Shown in pieces: positions 9,306 to 17,468 of a stretch of DNA of 64,000 bases. A program made the translations under genes and the position numbers. Numbering within the stretch: the first letter of the stretch is position 1; every line of letters starts with the position of its first letter. This DNA comes from Stieleria mannarensis (GTDB taxonomy: Bacteria > Planctomycetota > Planctomycetia > Pirellulales > Pirellulaceae), in the NCBI RefSeq assembly GCF_014154935.1, contig NZ_JACEHH010000018.1, forward strand, positions 106,937 to 170,936, read 5' to 3'. The notes beneath the pieces were generated by a model. The model was not told where the DNA came from. It did no database searches and was given only the letters and a program-made list of their open reading frames with translations.

Positions 9306-9370
9306 GGCTCCTCTCCCCCGGAAAACCTGACTCGCTGAAGCTCGCCAGGTTTTCCGGGGGAGAGGGGAGC
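9306..9370. terminator. repeat family G: long hairpin, possible bidirectional terminator
   Basis: CTCTCCCCCGGAAAACCTG (from about 9311) is followed by its perfect 19-base reverse complement, CAGGTTTTCCGGGGGAGAG (to about 9365), with a loop of about 16 bases. With one bulge the stem extends by a further five or so pairs. It lies between two genes that point toward each other (small gene at 8739, pyrD), where a two-way terminator would be expected. There is no clear T-run. Confidence 0.6.
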
Positions 9371-9502
9371 GAGAATCATCAATATCGTCTTGCAACGAAA
9401 TGAGTCTACCAACCTTTGTCTGCCAACATTGTGTTGATCGCAAGGGGATTGGTCGGCAATAAACTTCAGGCGGTGCGTGACGGATGGAATGCACAGCATG
9501 CC

Positions 9503-10603
9503 CTACACGGCATCCACACCGACGATGTCCTGCAAATGCGAGATGCCATCCCGCTTCAACATTTTCAACAATCCGCGATTGATCCGCCGGACGACACCGG
9601 GGCCTTGGTAGATCAAGGCCGTCAACAATTGGACCAGCGACGCCCCTGAGCGCAGTTTGCGGCAGGCGTCCTCGGCACTGCGGACTCCACCGGCCGCGAT
9701 GATTTGATAGCGTTGTCGATCCATGCGTCGGTACAGATTCGCGATCCTCAGGTCCATCCAATCGACCGTCGGCGGTCCCGAAATCGCGCCGGGCCAATCT
9801 TTCCAAACTTCACGCGGTGTCGACAGCCCGGTCCTGCGGCTCGGTGACAGGTTGAACATGAACCCTCGCACCGATTCGAACGGATCAACGGTTTCCAACA
9901 TCCGATCGATCGCGGCGTCGTCCCAGTCGGGCGATAATTTCAAGAAGCATGGCACGTCGATCGGAATCGACGCCAACCGGTCCAGAAGCTCTCGCAGATG
10001 CCCCGGCTGGTCAAAGAACGCTCGTCCATCCTGTGTGTTCGGGCAACTTAAGTTCAACATGAAGTACGACGCGTGACCCTTCAGCGTCCGCGCCGAAGTC
10101 ACGTAGTCCTCCAGGATCTCGTCGGCGCTGGCGGCAGGCGCACCGACGCCGTGATTGGTGTTGACCAGATTGATCCCCAGCGGCACCTTGATCGGCTGTC
10201 GCGCCAGGTGATTCGCAACCTCGGTGGCACCGTCATTGGGCAACCCGTAGTGCACACAGATCGCTTCGTCCGCTGGCAGACGCCAAAGCCGTGGGGCCGG
10301 GTTTCCGGTCGACGGCAACGCGGAAACCGAGCCGATTTCGACGTGAGAGAAACCCAACGACGCCATCATTCGGATCGCGCGTCCGGACTTGTCGTAGCCC
10401 GCGGCCAATCCCAGTGGATTGGTGAAGCGGATGCCTGCCACCTCGATGTTCAGCCTGGGATCGGACACACGATGCAACCTTGATGACAAACGCATCAATC
10501 CGGGAACACGCGATGCGTGGTCTCCCCAAGCGATCGCCTGGTCGTGTGCCCATTCCGGATCCATGCGAAACAGCATCGGGCGTACAATACGATGGTAGAA
10601 CAT
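9503..10603 (-). CDS. pyrD: dihydroorotate dehydrogenase, quinone-dependent (class 2)
   Basis: 366 aa starting at MFYHRIVRPMLFRMDPEWAHD, the usual class 2 N-terminus. The ORF runs a further 12 codons upstream, but those codons are the translation of intergenic repeat E, so the start at 10603 is preferred. Motifs: NPLGLAAGYDKSG (FMN barrel), HVEIGSVSALPSTGNPAPRLWRLP, GINLVNTN, FMLNLSCPNT with the catalytic Ser region, CFLKLSPDW, and IIAAGGVRSAEDA. It oxidises dihydroorotate to orotate in pyrimidine synthesis and passes electrons to membrane quinone. No other pyr gene is nearby. Confidence 0.95.
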   Translation of the reverse strand: MFYHRIVRPMLFRMDPEWAHDQAIAWGDHASRVPGLMRLSSRLHRVSDPRLNIEVAGIRFTNPLGLAAGYDKSGRAIRMMASLGFSHVEIGSVSALPSTGNPAPRLWRLPADEAICVHYGLPNDGATEVANHLARQPIKVPLGINLVNTNHGVGAPAASADEILEDYVTSARTLKGHASYFMLNLSCPNTQDGRAFFDQPGHLRELLDRLASIPIDVPCFLKLSPDWDDAAIDRMLETVDPFESVRGFMFNLSPSRRTGLSTPREVWKDWPGAISGPPTVDWMDLRIANLYRRMDRQRYQIIAAGGVRSAEDACRKLRSGASLVQLLTALIYQGPGVVRRINRGLLKMLKRDGISHLQDIVGVDAV

Positions 10604-10606
10604 AAA

Positions 10607-10669
10607 ACGTGGGATAGGCTTCCAGCCTGTCATTGTCACCGACGTGGGATAGGCTTCCAGCCTGTCATT
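10607..10669. repeat. repeat family E: two direct copies of a 28-bp unit with internal hairpin
   Basis: The unit ACGTGGGATAGGCTTCCAGC plus CTGTCATT occurs at 10607-10634 and 10642-10669, seven bases apart. Each contains the hairpin AGGCT-TCC-AGCCT. It lies in the divergent gap between pyrD and the next gene, immediately before the pyrD start. Confidence 0.8.
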
Positions 10670-10704
10670 CTATCCGCCCCAACCCTTTTCCTGCATCACC
10701 GACG

Positions 10705-11736
10705 ATGATTCACTCTTTGCGTCAGAAAATGATCTGCTCGTTCGGGTTAATCCCGATCGTTTTGTCCATTGTATCTCCGATCCAAGCGGAACCCCCAACG
10801 CCGCAGACGGTCGACTTCGGAATCTATCAAGATTGCCCGCTGCTGGAGAATGATTCGACGCGAGTGGTGTTTTGTCCTCAAGTCGGAGGTCGCGTGTTGG
10901 AGTATGCGCTGCGTGGTCAAAACGCACTGTTCGTTTCTCGGTATGAATTGACCGGCGAGGAATCCGAAATCGGCGGCACCGCTCCTTCGGCCGGCCGGTT
11001 CGATATCGGTCCAGAGAAGATTGCCGCGAAACGGACCGGGTCATTTTTCGGCGAGTGGACGACGGAACGAACGGGACCGTTGTCGCTGGTGATGGTCAGC
11101 AAGCCGGGAAAGCAAACGGGGGTCACGTTGAAGCGTGAATTCACCCTTGACCGAAATTCTTCGCGTCTGGTTTGCGTTCAAACAATCATCAACGTTTGCG
11201 ACCGAACGGTCCAGCACTGTCACTGGAGTCGCACGTTCGCAAACCAAGCAGGCATCGTGTTGATCCCTCTGGAAGGGTTTCCCCGTTTTCCGAATCGATA
11301 CGTCCGTTACGACGGCGGTGGGCTTCGCATGGCGCCCCAAGACGAAAACATCCGGATTCGTGACGGCTTTTTGGAGATCATCGGACCACCGTCGTCACCG
11401 AAGCTGGGGATGGACAGCTATGCCGGTTGGCTGGCACATCAGCAGCCAACCGGATTGCTATTCATCAAACAGTTTCCGACCTACCCAGATCGAAACTACT
11501 GTGAACTGGCCGGACTGACAATTTCGACCTGGACCCCTGCCACCGGTCACACGGTCGAACTGGAACCGATCGGTCCGACCGAAACATTGCGGCCGGGCGA
11601 GTCGGCATCGTTCACCGAGGTCTGGTCGTTGCACGAGAATCCGTCCCCCGAATCGGGCGCGTCATTGGATCTTACACGAATCCGAGCGATTCACGACGCG
11701 TTGCCGGAAACCCCAGCGGTCGGCCCGCAATCGTAG
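10705..11736 (+). CDS. secreted galactose-mutarotase-like (DUF4380-like) protein
   Basis: 343 aa from MIHSLRQKM with a signal peptide (MICSFGLIPIVLSIVSPIQAE). The upstream 24 codons of the ORF overlap repeat E and are rejected. The protein is a beta-sandwich: NDSTRVVFCPQVGGRVLEYALRGQNALFV, then FDIGPEK, LNRNSS-like turns, and a C-terminal LRPGESASFTEVWSLHE. The opening 'CPQVGGRVLEYALRG' resembles aldose epimerases and DUF4380 proteins, which bind sugars. Catalytic His and Glu were not identified with confidence, so the enzymatic role is open. Confidence 0.65.
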   Translation: MIHSLRQKMICSFGLIPIVLSIVSPIQAEPPTPQTVDFGIYQDCPLLENDSTRVVFCPQVGGRVLEYALRGQNALFVSRYELTGEESEIGGTAPSAGRFDIGPEKIAAKRTGSFFGEWTTERTGPLSLVMVSKPGKQTGVTLKREFTLDRNSSRLVCVQTIINVCDRTVQHCHWSRTFANQAGIVLIPLEGFPRFPNRYVRYDGGGLRMAPQDENIRIRDGFLEIIGPPSSPKLGMDSYAGWLAHQQPTGLLFIKQFPTYPDRNYCELAGLTISTWTPATGHTVELEPIGPTETLRPGESASFTEVWSLHENPSPESGASLDLTRIRAIHDALPETPAVGPQS

Positions 11737-11742
11737 ACAAGC

Positions 11743-12948
11743 TCACCAACCCGCACCGGCGTTCCCATCGGCCCCTTCCAACAGAGATTCATCGGGCGCG
11801 CGGATATCGCTGTTGGGCAACCCATCGGGGTACTCTTGCTTGATCTTGGTGATGGCGGCGGTCGCCACGGACAAGTGCTGTTTCTTGGTTTCGTCATAGA
11901 ATGTCTTGGCCGCTCCGGGCAGCTTCGGCTGTCCGTGCAGCGGTTTGTCGCTGACGCAAAGCAACGTGGCGTTGGGGATGCGATAGCGGAATCCGTTTGC
12001 CGCAACGGTCGCCGATTCCATGTCGACGGCGATGCTGCGGCTGACCCGCAAGTGTTCCAGCGCCGTCCGCAAGGAAAGCTCCCAATTGCGATCGGCCGTC
12101 GTGTACACCGCGCCGATCCGGTATGGCAATTCGGCCGCGTCGAGCGCGCTGGCCAGCGCGCGATTGAGTAGAAAACTTGGCGTGATCGGGACCGACGGGG
12201 GCAAGGATTCGTCCAGCAAGTGGTCGGCCCGCATGTACCCCGATGCCAACACAAAGTCCCCGATCTCCTGGTGGTTTCGAACACCGGCACAATGCCCCAC
12301 CATCATCATCGCGTCGGGACGGAGCACGGCCAGGTGATCGGTCAGATTCTTGGCGTTGGACGGTCCGACGCCAATGTTGACGATACTGATGCCTCGGTTG
12401 TCGTCTTCGCGATGATGCAGCGTCGGCATTTGAACGTCGTCACGGTTGGATCGCTCGGCATCAGGAAACTGTCGGATGAAGGCCGCGATGTGCATGTTGT
12501 AATTGGTCAACAGCACGTAACGCTGAAAATCTTCGGCGTTTGTCCCCGTGTAGTGTTCCAGCCGCTTGATCGAAAGCTCACTGCGTTCGGGGCCGAACAA
12601 GAACACTTTTTTGCGAGTCAAATCGAAATCGGTTTCGTCGATCATCTCCAACAGTTGCGGAGAACTCAGGTCCACCCGCGGGCGTGACCGCGTGATCGTG
12701 ATTTCGGCCCCGCGCCGAGCCAGTTTTAAGAGCTCGCGTCGCAAGTACCATCGATAGGCTCTCGGTCGAGCGATCTTGCCGGATAATTCCGGGTTGTGCT
12801 TGGACCAGTGCCGGTACACCGTCAACTTGGAATAGAATCCGTCGGCATAGATCTCTTCCATCCGCTCGCATGCGGCGGAGATTTGTTCACAAAGTCCCTG
12901 TTCGGAGGCATCCGGATTGATTTGAAAGGTTTCGTGCATGGCGACCAT
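11743..12948 (-). CDS. amn: AMP nucleosidase
   Basis: 401 aa. The C-terminal half carries the nucleoside-phosphorylase-type fold with ISIVNIGVGPSNAKN, MMMVGHCAGVRNHQEIGDFVLASGYMRADHLLD and VDMESATVAANGFRYRIPNATLLCVSDKPLHGQPKLPGAAKTFY. The last is nearly diagnostic for Amn. The N-terminal half (AMP-nucleosidase regulatory domain) begins at YADGFYSKLTVYRHWSKHNPELSGKIARPRAYRWYLRREL. It cleaves AMP to adenine and ribose 5-phosphate, tuning the adenylate pool. It is shorter than the E. coli enzyme (about 480 aa) but the key blocks are present. It converges with the mutarotase-like gene, six bases apart. Confidence 0.95.
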   Translation of the reverse strand: MVAMHETFQINPDASEQGLCEQISAACERMEEIYADGFYSKLTVYRHWSKHNPELSGKIARPRAYRWYLRRELLKLARRGAEITITRSRPRVDLSSPQLLEMIDETDFDLTRKKVFLFGPERSELSIKRLEHYTGTNAEDFQRYVLLTNYNMHIAAFIRQFPDAERSNRDDVQMPTLHHREDDNRGISIVNIGVGPSNAKNLTDHLAVLRPDAMMMVGHCAGVRNHQEIGDFVLASGYMRADHLLDESLPPSVPITPSFLLNRALASALDAAELPYRIGAVYTTADRNWELSLRTALEHLRVSRSIAVDMESATVAANGFRYRIPNATLLCVSDKPLHGQPKLPGAAKTFYDETKKQHLSVATAAITKIKQEYPDGLPNSDIRAPDESLLEGADGNAGAGW

Positions 12949-13205
12949 TGTGATCGATCGCCGATCGGCAGGCTAGCTGTCTCGCCGTTCATCCACGTCG
13001 CAACGCTCGATGCGAGCGTGGAAACGCCGCAGATCTACCGTTTGGTGAAATTCGCCCCACGGCTGGCAAGGCGTACCCACGGATAAGGAGCAGTGTGAGA
13101 TCCGCGGGAATGCCGGATGCCGGACGCTGCCCACACGAGCGGGCGAACGTGAGTACATTAAGAGGCGTGTGTGAACGACACCTCCCATCCAGCCAAAGCA
13201 ACCCC

Positions 13206-14153
13206 ATGAAAGTTTCACTGCACGCCGCCGCGCTCGTTTTCCTGGCGTTGATGTCCGTCACCGCTTCGGCCCAGCAGCCTTGGATCATCGACCCGCACAC
13301 ACACTTCAAGGGCCACGAGCAGATCGAACTGGAGAGCCGGACGGTCAAACGCGAGCCGAAGAATACGCTCGGTCAGGTCCTCGTCCCCGAAGACTATCGC
13401 GAACTGGCCGATCGGCTGGGCATCCAGTCGACGTTGGCAGTCGAGGCCGTCGATCAGGACCAGCCCCAATTCAACGACTGGTTGCTTGATCAGGCCAAGT
13501 CGGACCTGGTTTGTGGTTACATCGCGCGCGGGGATTTGTCATCCGACGATTTTCAAACGCACCATCGGCGCTACAAGCAATCGGGATACTTGAATGGGTA
13601 TCGATTTCGGATGGATGAACTCGCCGGCTACCTTCAAAACGAAACCGCGCGAAAGCACCTTGCAATGCTCGAAAGCGAGGGCATGGTCGTCGACCTGTTG
13701 ATCGAACCGGCCCATACGGATGATGTCGCCGAATTGGCCCAGGCCTTTCCGCGGCTGAAGATCGTGATCAACCATTGCTTTCGCGCGAAACTGATTGACG
13801 GCGACGTCAGCGACCCGTGGAAACAAGCCGTCCAACGTTGCGCAAAGTTCGACAACGTCTACATGAAAATCTCCAGCATCCTCAATTTTGCCGGCACCAA
13901 ACCCTTCGTCGAGACAGCCCCAACGGACCTGCAGACGTATCTTCCGGTGCTGGAACCCTGCTTTGCCGCATTCGGCGAAGACCGCGTGATTTTTGCGACC
14001 AATTGGGGCGTCAGCACGCACTTCGGCAGCGTCGATGACGTGGTCAGGATCGTCCAGGAGTTTCTCGCGACGAAAGGCGACGCGGCGGTCAAGAAAGGCA
14101 TGCGAGACAACGCGATCCGCATTTATGGGATCAACATGAAATACTTGCGGTGA
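13206..14153 (+). CDS. secreted amidohydrolase (amidohydrolase_2 type TIM barrel)
   Basis: 315 aa from MKVSLHAAALVFLALMSVTASAQ, a clear signal peptide. The ORF upstream of it (from 13095) is not used. The mature N-terminus IIDPHTHFKGHEQ holds the metal-binding HxH of amidohydrolases. IVINHCFR (metal His), KISSILNF and EDRVIFATNWGVSTHFGS (the usual 'D' strand region, here reading TNWG) follow. It resembles metal-dependent hydrolases of the amidohydrolase_2 family, which include lactonases and decarboxylases. The substrate is unknown. The Asp normally found in 'GSDWP' is replaced by 'TNWG', so catalysis may differ. Confidence 0.75.
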   Translation: MKVSLHAAALVFLALMSVTASAQQPWIIDPHTHFKGHEQIELESRTVKREPKNTLGQVLVPEDYRELADRLGIQSTLAVEAVDQDQPQFNDWLLDQAKSDLVCGYIARGDLSSDDFQTHHRRYKQSGYLNGYRFRMDELAGYLQNETARKHLAMLESEGMVVDLLIEPAHTDDVAELAQAFPRLKIVINHCFRAKLIDGDVSDPWKQAVQRCAKFDNVYMKISSILNFAGTKPFVETAPTDLQTYLPVLEPCFAAFGEDRVIFATNWGVSTHFGSVDDVVRIVQEFLATKGDAAVKKGMRDNAIRIYGINMKYLR

Positions 14154-14208
14154 CCTTGTCGTCGCGACCCTCGGTGCGAGCGCGGAAAACCCCGGGGATC
14201 CAGCTTGT

Positions 14209-14270
14209 CGTAGCTACGCTCGCCAGAGCGTGGCCCCCCCGGGATCCACCTTCTGGCGAAGGTCGCTACG
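14209..14270. repeat. repeat family C, copy 1 (GTAGCTACGCTCGCC ... GGCGAAGGTCGCTAC)
   Basis: The left half GTAGCTACGCTCGCCAGAGC runs on to GTGG. The right half is CCACCTTCTGGCGAAGGTCG plus CTACG. The halves are inverted copies. Each half also folds on itself: CGCTC-GCCA-GAGCG on the left and CCTTC-TGGC-GAAGG on the right. It lies between the convergent amidohydrolase gene and the next gene. Confidence 0.85.
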
Positions 14271-14280
14271 GACCGGCGAT

Positions 14281-15705
14281 TCACTCCGCCGCTGGCAACG
14301 TCCACCACCAGTAGTTCAAGTGCTGCTCATGCTCAGACAATAACGACACGTCGATCGGCTCCGGGGGCGTGACATCGGTGGGCAGTTGCGGGTCAAAACC
14401 CCAGACTTCGGCGCGGCCGTCGACCACGCGGTATCCGAACGGGCTGCCACCGACGGGATCGATGGGGCCGAAATCGATGCCCAAATCCGCGGAGGTCAAC
14501 TCGTCCAAGTCGCCCGGCCAGTCACCGTTGCGTTTTTCGTACAGCCGCAAGCCGACGCCGATCTTTGCGATTCGGTTCTCCATGGCCGAGCGTGCAAAGG
14601 CTTTGCCGACGGCGCCCAGCGCCGGGACGGTCAGACTGGTCAACACGGTTTCCAATCGCCTGAGCCAGCCGGCCTGGGCGAGCTGTTGGCTGAACTGCGA
14701 ATCGAGTGCCGTCGTCTGCGTGAAAAACTCGGCCAGCTCCTCCGTGGCGATGGATTCCGCCTGGGCCATCACGTCGAGTGATGCGAGCGCGTCGATGGGC
14801 CGCCGGCTGAACCCACCAGTCGGCACCCGCAGATCATCGCCGATGCGCTGCAGATCGTCGAACACCGGTTGCGACATCGCTCGCTCGCCCGCGATCGCCA
14901 GCCGGTATCGCGATCCGAAATCGTCCAAGGCACGCAATTGCTCGAAGATCGCTTTTAATTGTTTTTCATCAAAAAGATCCAGCTCGATGGCCATCTTCAA
15001 TTGCTTCAGCGACATCCCATGGACGGCGACCACGACCAACTGCGCGATGATCAGTGGTTCTTTCTCGAGGGCACGGGCGACACCGACGCTGGCCCGAACA
15101 CTCTCCAACGCCTGCTTGCGGTCATCGCGCCGGAGCGCATCTTCGAACTCCAGTTGCAGCAATCGGGCCACGCTGCGTGTCGATTGGACGTAGGGCAAAA
15201 GGGTATTGAAGGAATCCATTTCGACCCGTGTCCAGATCGGGCCCGTTCCCTCGGTGATTTCGTGAATCTCGGCGCGTAGGGCGGACCATTGGTCAAGAAA
15301 CTGGCGTACCTGGTCGTTGTACCGATAGGGGTCGTTGTACCGATAGGGTTCGCCATGAACGTAATCGGCGTCACCTTCGGTCACACCGACCACCGGGACG
15401 CCACGGCATGATTCGACGAATGCCTTTGAATCGATTTCTTCCAGCACCCGCATCCAGCGGTCGGATTTTTCCTGCCCCATGGTGCGAGCGCGAAACGCCT
15501 CCATCGAGACATCATCGATCGGCAATCCTCGCGCCAGAATTTCCTCACGGCGCTCGGCGACTTCGGCGGCCGCGTTGGAACGCCGTGCGAACCACCACGT
15601 CAGCGGACCGCCACACAGCAACACCGCGAGCGAAAAAAGCACGACGAGCACAACGATGATGCGTTTATTGGTCGACGAGGATTCGGCAGAGCCGGCAGAC
15701 GCCAT
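14281..15705 (-). CDS. membrane-anchored protein of unknown function
   Basis: 474 aa with the start at MASAGSAESSSTNKR. The ORF continues upstream to 16227, but that part includes the 15-bp repeats (family I) and antisense sequence. A single membrane helix follows at about residues 15-37 (IIVVLVVLFSLAVLLCGGPLTWWF), then a helical periplasmic region. The C-terminus (MENRIAKIGVGLRLYEKRNGDWPGDLDEL ... DPVGGSPFGYRV) looks like the end of type II secretion pseudopilin-like proteins, with no type IV prepilin N-terminus. An 18-bp tandem duplication at about 15311-15346 gives YRYNDPYRYND. Function unknown. Confidence 0.7.
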   Translation of the reverse strand: MASAGSAESSSTNKRIIVVLVVLFSLAVLLCGGPLTWWFARRSNAAAEVAERREEILARGLPIDDVSMEAFRARTMGQEKSDRWMRVLEEIDSKAFVESCRGVPVVGVTEGDADYVHGEPYRYNDPYRYNDQVRQFLDQWSALRAEIHEITEGTGPIWTRVEMDSFNTLLPYVQSTRSVARLLQLEFEDALRRDDRKQALESVRASVGVARALEKEPLIIAQLVVVAVHGMSLKQLKMAIELDLFDEKQLKAIFEQLRALDDFGSRYRLAIAGERAMSQPVFDDLQRIGDDLRVPTGGFSRRPIDALASLDVMAQAESIATEELAEFFTQTTALDSQFSQQLAQAGWLRRLETVLTSLTVPALGAVGKAFARSAMENRIAKIGVGLRLYEKRNGDWPGDLDELTSADLGIDFGPIDPVGGSPFGYRVVDGRAEVWGFDPQLPTDVTPPEPIDVSLLSEHEQHLNYWWWTLPAAE

Positions 15706-15805
15706 GGGAGCAACCCTTTTTGCGAAAATTAAGGCGAGGATTTGAGTCCAGATCATTCTAGCGGCGTCCGCGTGTGTTGCAGCCTCGCCGATCGCGGTGC
15801 GTGGG

Positions 15806-15861
15806 GAATCCCTGAAAAGTGAATCCCTGAAAAGTGAATCCCTGAAAAGTGAATCCCTGAA
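15806..15861. repeat. repeat family I: 15-bp direct repeats, 3.7 copies
   Basis: GAATCCCTGAAAAGT is repeated head to tail at 15806, 15821, 15836 and 15851, the last copy incomplete. It lies about 100 bases upstream of the start of the membrane-anchored protein gene and inside the gap to the divergent gene at 15991. It could be an iteron-like regulator site or simply a slippage repeat. Confidence 0.85.
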
Positions 15862-15990
15862 CAGCCAATCGCCGGATACAGTGCTCCGGCGCGCCCGCTT
15901 TTCATCTGGATTGGCCCCAGTACAAGTAGTCGGTCCGTGACGACTCGATCGCCCCCCTTTTAGCCCGCCGTCTCTGTCGGAGTCATTCCC

Positions 15991-16482
15991 ATGTCCAGCA
16001 CGATTCAAAATCAGACGAGCACGACGGTTCAATGCCTGCCCCAAGGCATCTGTTCGTGGAACTACAACCTGTCTGGAGGAACGCTCGCTGGAAAAACCGA
16101 ATTGCGAGCGACCAGTGAGCAAGGGGCGCTGGTCGTCGACGGCACCGCGTTCGCGGTCGAAAAGAACGGGATTTTCAGTGGACAGTGGACTTTGAAATAC
16201 GACGGAAGCGAAGTCGCCGCGGCACAAAAACGATCGGCCTTCACGCGAACCTTTGACATCGATGCACCTGGAGGTCCGCTGCTACTGGTCGCTGATTCGG
16301 GATTCAGTCGGTGCTTTGCGCTACGACAAGGCGAGGAAACCATGGCCACGATGCGGCCCGATCATCCGTTGACCCGTCGCGGCAAGATCGAGATTCTGAC
16401 GTCCGACTACGACTCGCCGACCGTGCTCTTCGCGTTTTGGCTGGTCGCACTGATGTGGCGGCGCGCCGCCCAAAACAATTGA
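15991..16482 (+). CDS. small beta-rich protein, LURP-one/tubby-like
   Basis: 163 aa. The middle GALVVDGTAFAVEKNGIFSGQWTLKYDGSEVAAAQKRSAFTRTFDI followed by RPDHPLTRRGKIEI and a hydrophobic tail VLFAFWLVALMWRRAA is the kind of strand pattern seen in LURP-one / tubby-C-like small proteins. There is no signal peptide; the C-terminal hydrophobic segment may dock on membranes. This is fold resemblance only; I do not claim a function. Confidence 0.6.
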   Translation: MSSTIQNQTSTTVQCLPQGICSWNYNLSGGTLAGKTELRATSEQGALVVDGTAFAVEKNGIFSGQWTLKYDGSEVAAAQKRSAFTRTFDIDAPGGPLLLVADSGFSRCFALRQGEETMATMRPDHPLTRRGKIEILTSDYDSPTVLFAFWLVALMWRRAAQNN

Positions 16483-16841
16483 TGTGGCACTGCGGAAGTG
16501 ACACTCTCTCGCTTGCGCTTCAAGCTTGTATTGCGTTGTTTCATCCAACGCGTTGGCTGGGAAGCGAGGTAGGAAGATTTTGGAGGCAGGAAGATTTGCT
16601 AACCCGATCGGCTCATGCATTTCACCATTTTCTTACCTCCGAAATCTTCTTACCCCATTTCCGCAACGGCCGAAACCACGGCGGCGTGCCCAAATCGGCG
16701 GTTGCCATCGGCGGGTTTTCTCTCTGCTTTGCTGCGGCCTTGGCACGTCCGATCCGATAAAATCGATTTTCCTCCGATTTTCTGTTTGAGGTTGCTCCGT
16801 CGCGACCGGTCTAAGGGGTTGTCGCTAACCACCGAGTTTTC
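16483..16841. other. intergenic gap of about 360 bases with repeat family B
   Basis: It contains the family B element (next entry), and at 16500-16530 a CTCTCGCTTGCGCTTCAAGC string of the type that also ends family H elements. I see no gene in it. Confidence 0.5.
16566..16655. repeat. repeat family B, copy 1 (GAGGTAGGAAGATTTTGGAGG ... inverted)
   Basis: GAGGTAGGAAGATTTTGGAG and GCAGGAAGATTTGC (16566-16599) face TTTTCTTACCTCCGAAATCT and TCTTACCCC (16628-16655), an inverted copy, with about 30 unique bases between. A second copy is at 30155-30246. The design matches family A: two tandem words, spacer, two inverted words. Confidence 0.85.
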
Positions 16842-17468
16842 ATGATGGATGCCGCGTTTGACAGTCTGTTTGACGATTCACGGGTCTGTCAACGCACCCC
16901 CACGCGGCGGGCATCGATGGAAAAATCGCTGACCGAATCGGAGTTTGCCCGAGCGGTCTCGGTCGGCTTGCCAAAACTGGTCGCCGTCGCCCGACGGTTG
17001 TCCGGGGACGACGAGGTTGCGGCCGAAGCGGTCCAGAACGCATTGCTGAAGGCTTCCAAATCATGGCGCAAATTCCGCGGCCAATCGCAAGTCGACACTT
17101 GGCTGACCCGAATCGTCATCCATTGTGTTCGCGATGCAATCGCCGCGCAGCGACGCGATGCCGAGAATCTTCAACCACGACCCGATGCCCCCGGCGATCG
17201 ACAGAGCGAAACTCTGGTCGCACCGCAGCGTGGGCCGACACAACAAGTGCTCGACGCAGAAATTCGTTCGGTCGTGGCGACGGCCGTACGCTCGCTGCCG
17301 GATCGACAACGGGAGGTGTTCGGTTTGATGGTCTGGCAAAACATGACGGCGCGAGAAGTCGGGCAGTTGCTGGACATCACGCCGCAAACGGTCCACGCCA
17401 ATCTGCACGCCGCGCGAAAGCGACTTCGCCAGCTGTTAGGGGACTTCGTTGACGACCAGCGGGAATGA
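16842..17468 (+). CDS. RNA polymerase sigma-70 family (ECF-type) sigma factor
   Basis: 208 aa. Region 2 is ARRLSGDDEVAAEAVQNALLKASKSWRKFRGQSQVDTWLTRIVIHCVRDAIAAQRR. Region 4 is VVATAVRSLPDRQREVFGLMVWQNMTAREVGQLLDITPQTVHANLHAARKRLRQLL, with a clear helix-turn-helix. An alternative start at 16917 (MEKSLTESEF) would remove 25 residues and fits family length equally well. The stop overlaps the ATG of the next gene (ATGA), so the two are translationally coupled. It heads an operon with a membrane protein and a secretin-like protein and probably controls its own operon. Confidence 0.9.
   Translation: MMDAAFDSLFDDSRVCQRTPTRRASMEKSLTESEFARAVSVGLPKLVAVARRLSGDDEVAAEAVQNALLKASKSWRKFRGQSQVDTWLTRIVIHCVRDAIAAQRRDAENLQPRPDAPGDRQSETLVAPQRGPTQQVLDAEIRSVVATAVRSLPDRQREVFGLMVWQNMTAREVGQLLDITPQTVHANLHAARKRLRQLLGDFVDDQRE

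Noticed and set aside
15706..16227. Upstream extension of the membrane-anchored protein
   Set aside because: It crosses the 15-bp repeats and overlaps the opposite-strand gene at 15991; the membrane-helix N-terminus begins well at 15705.
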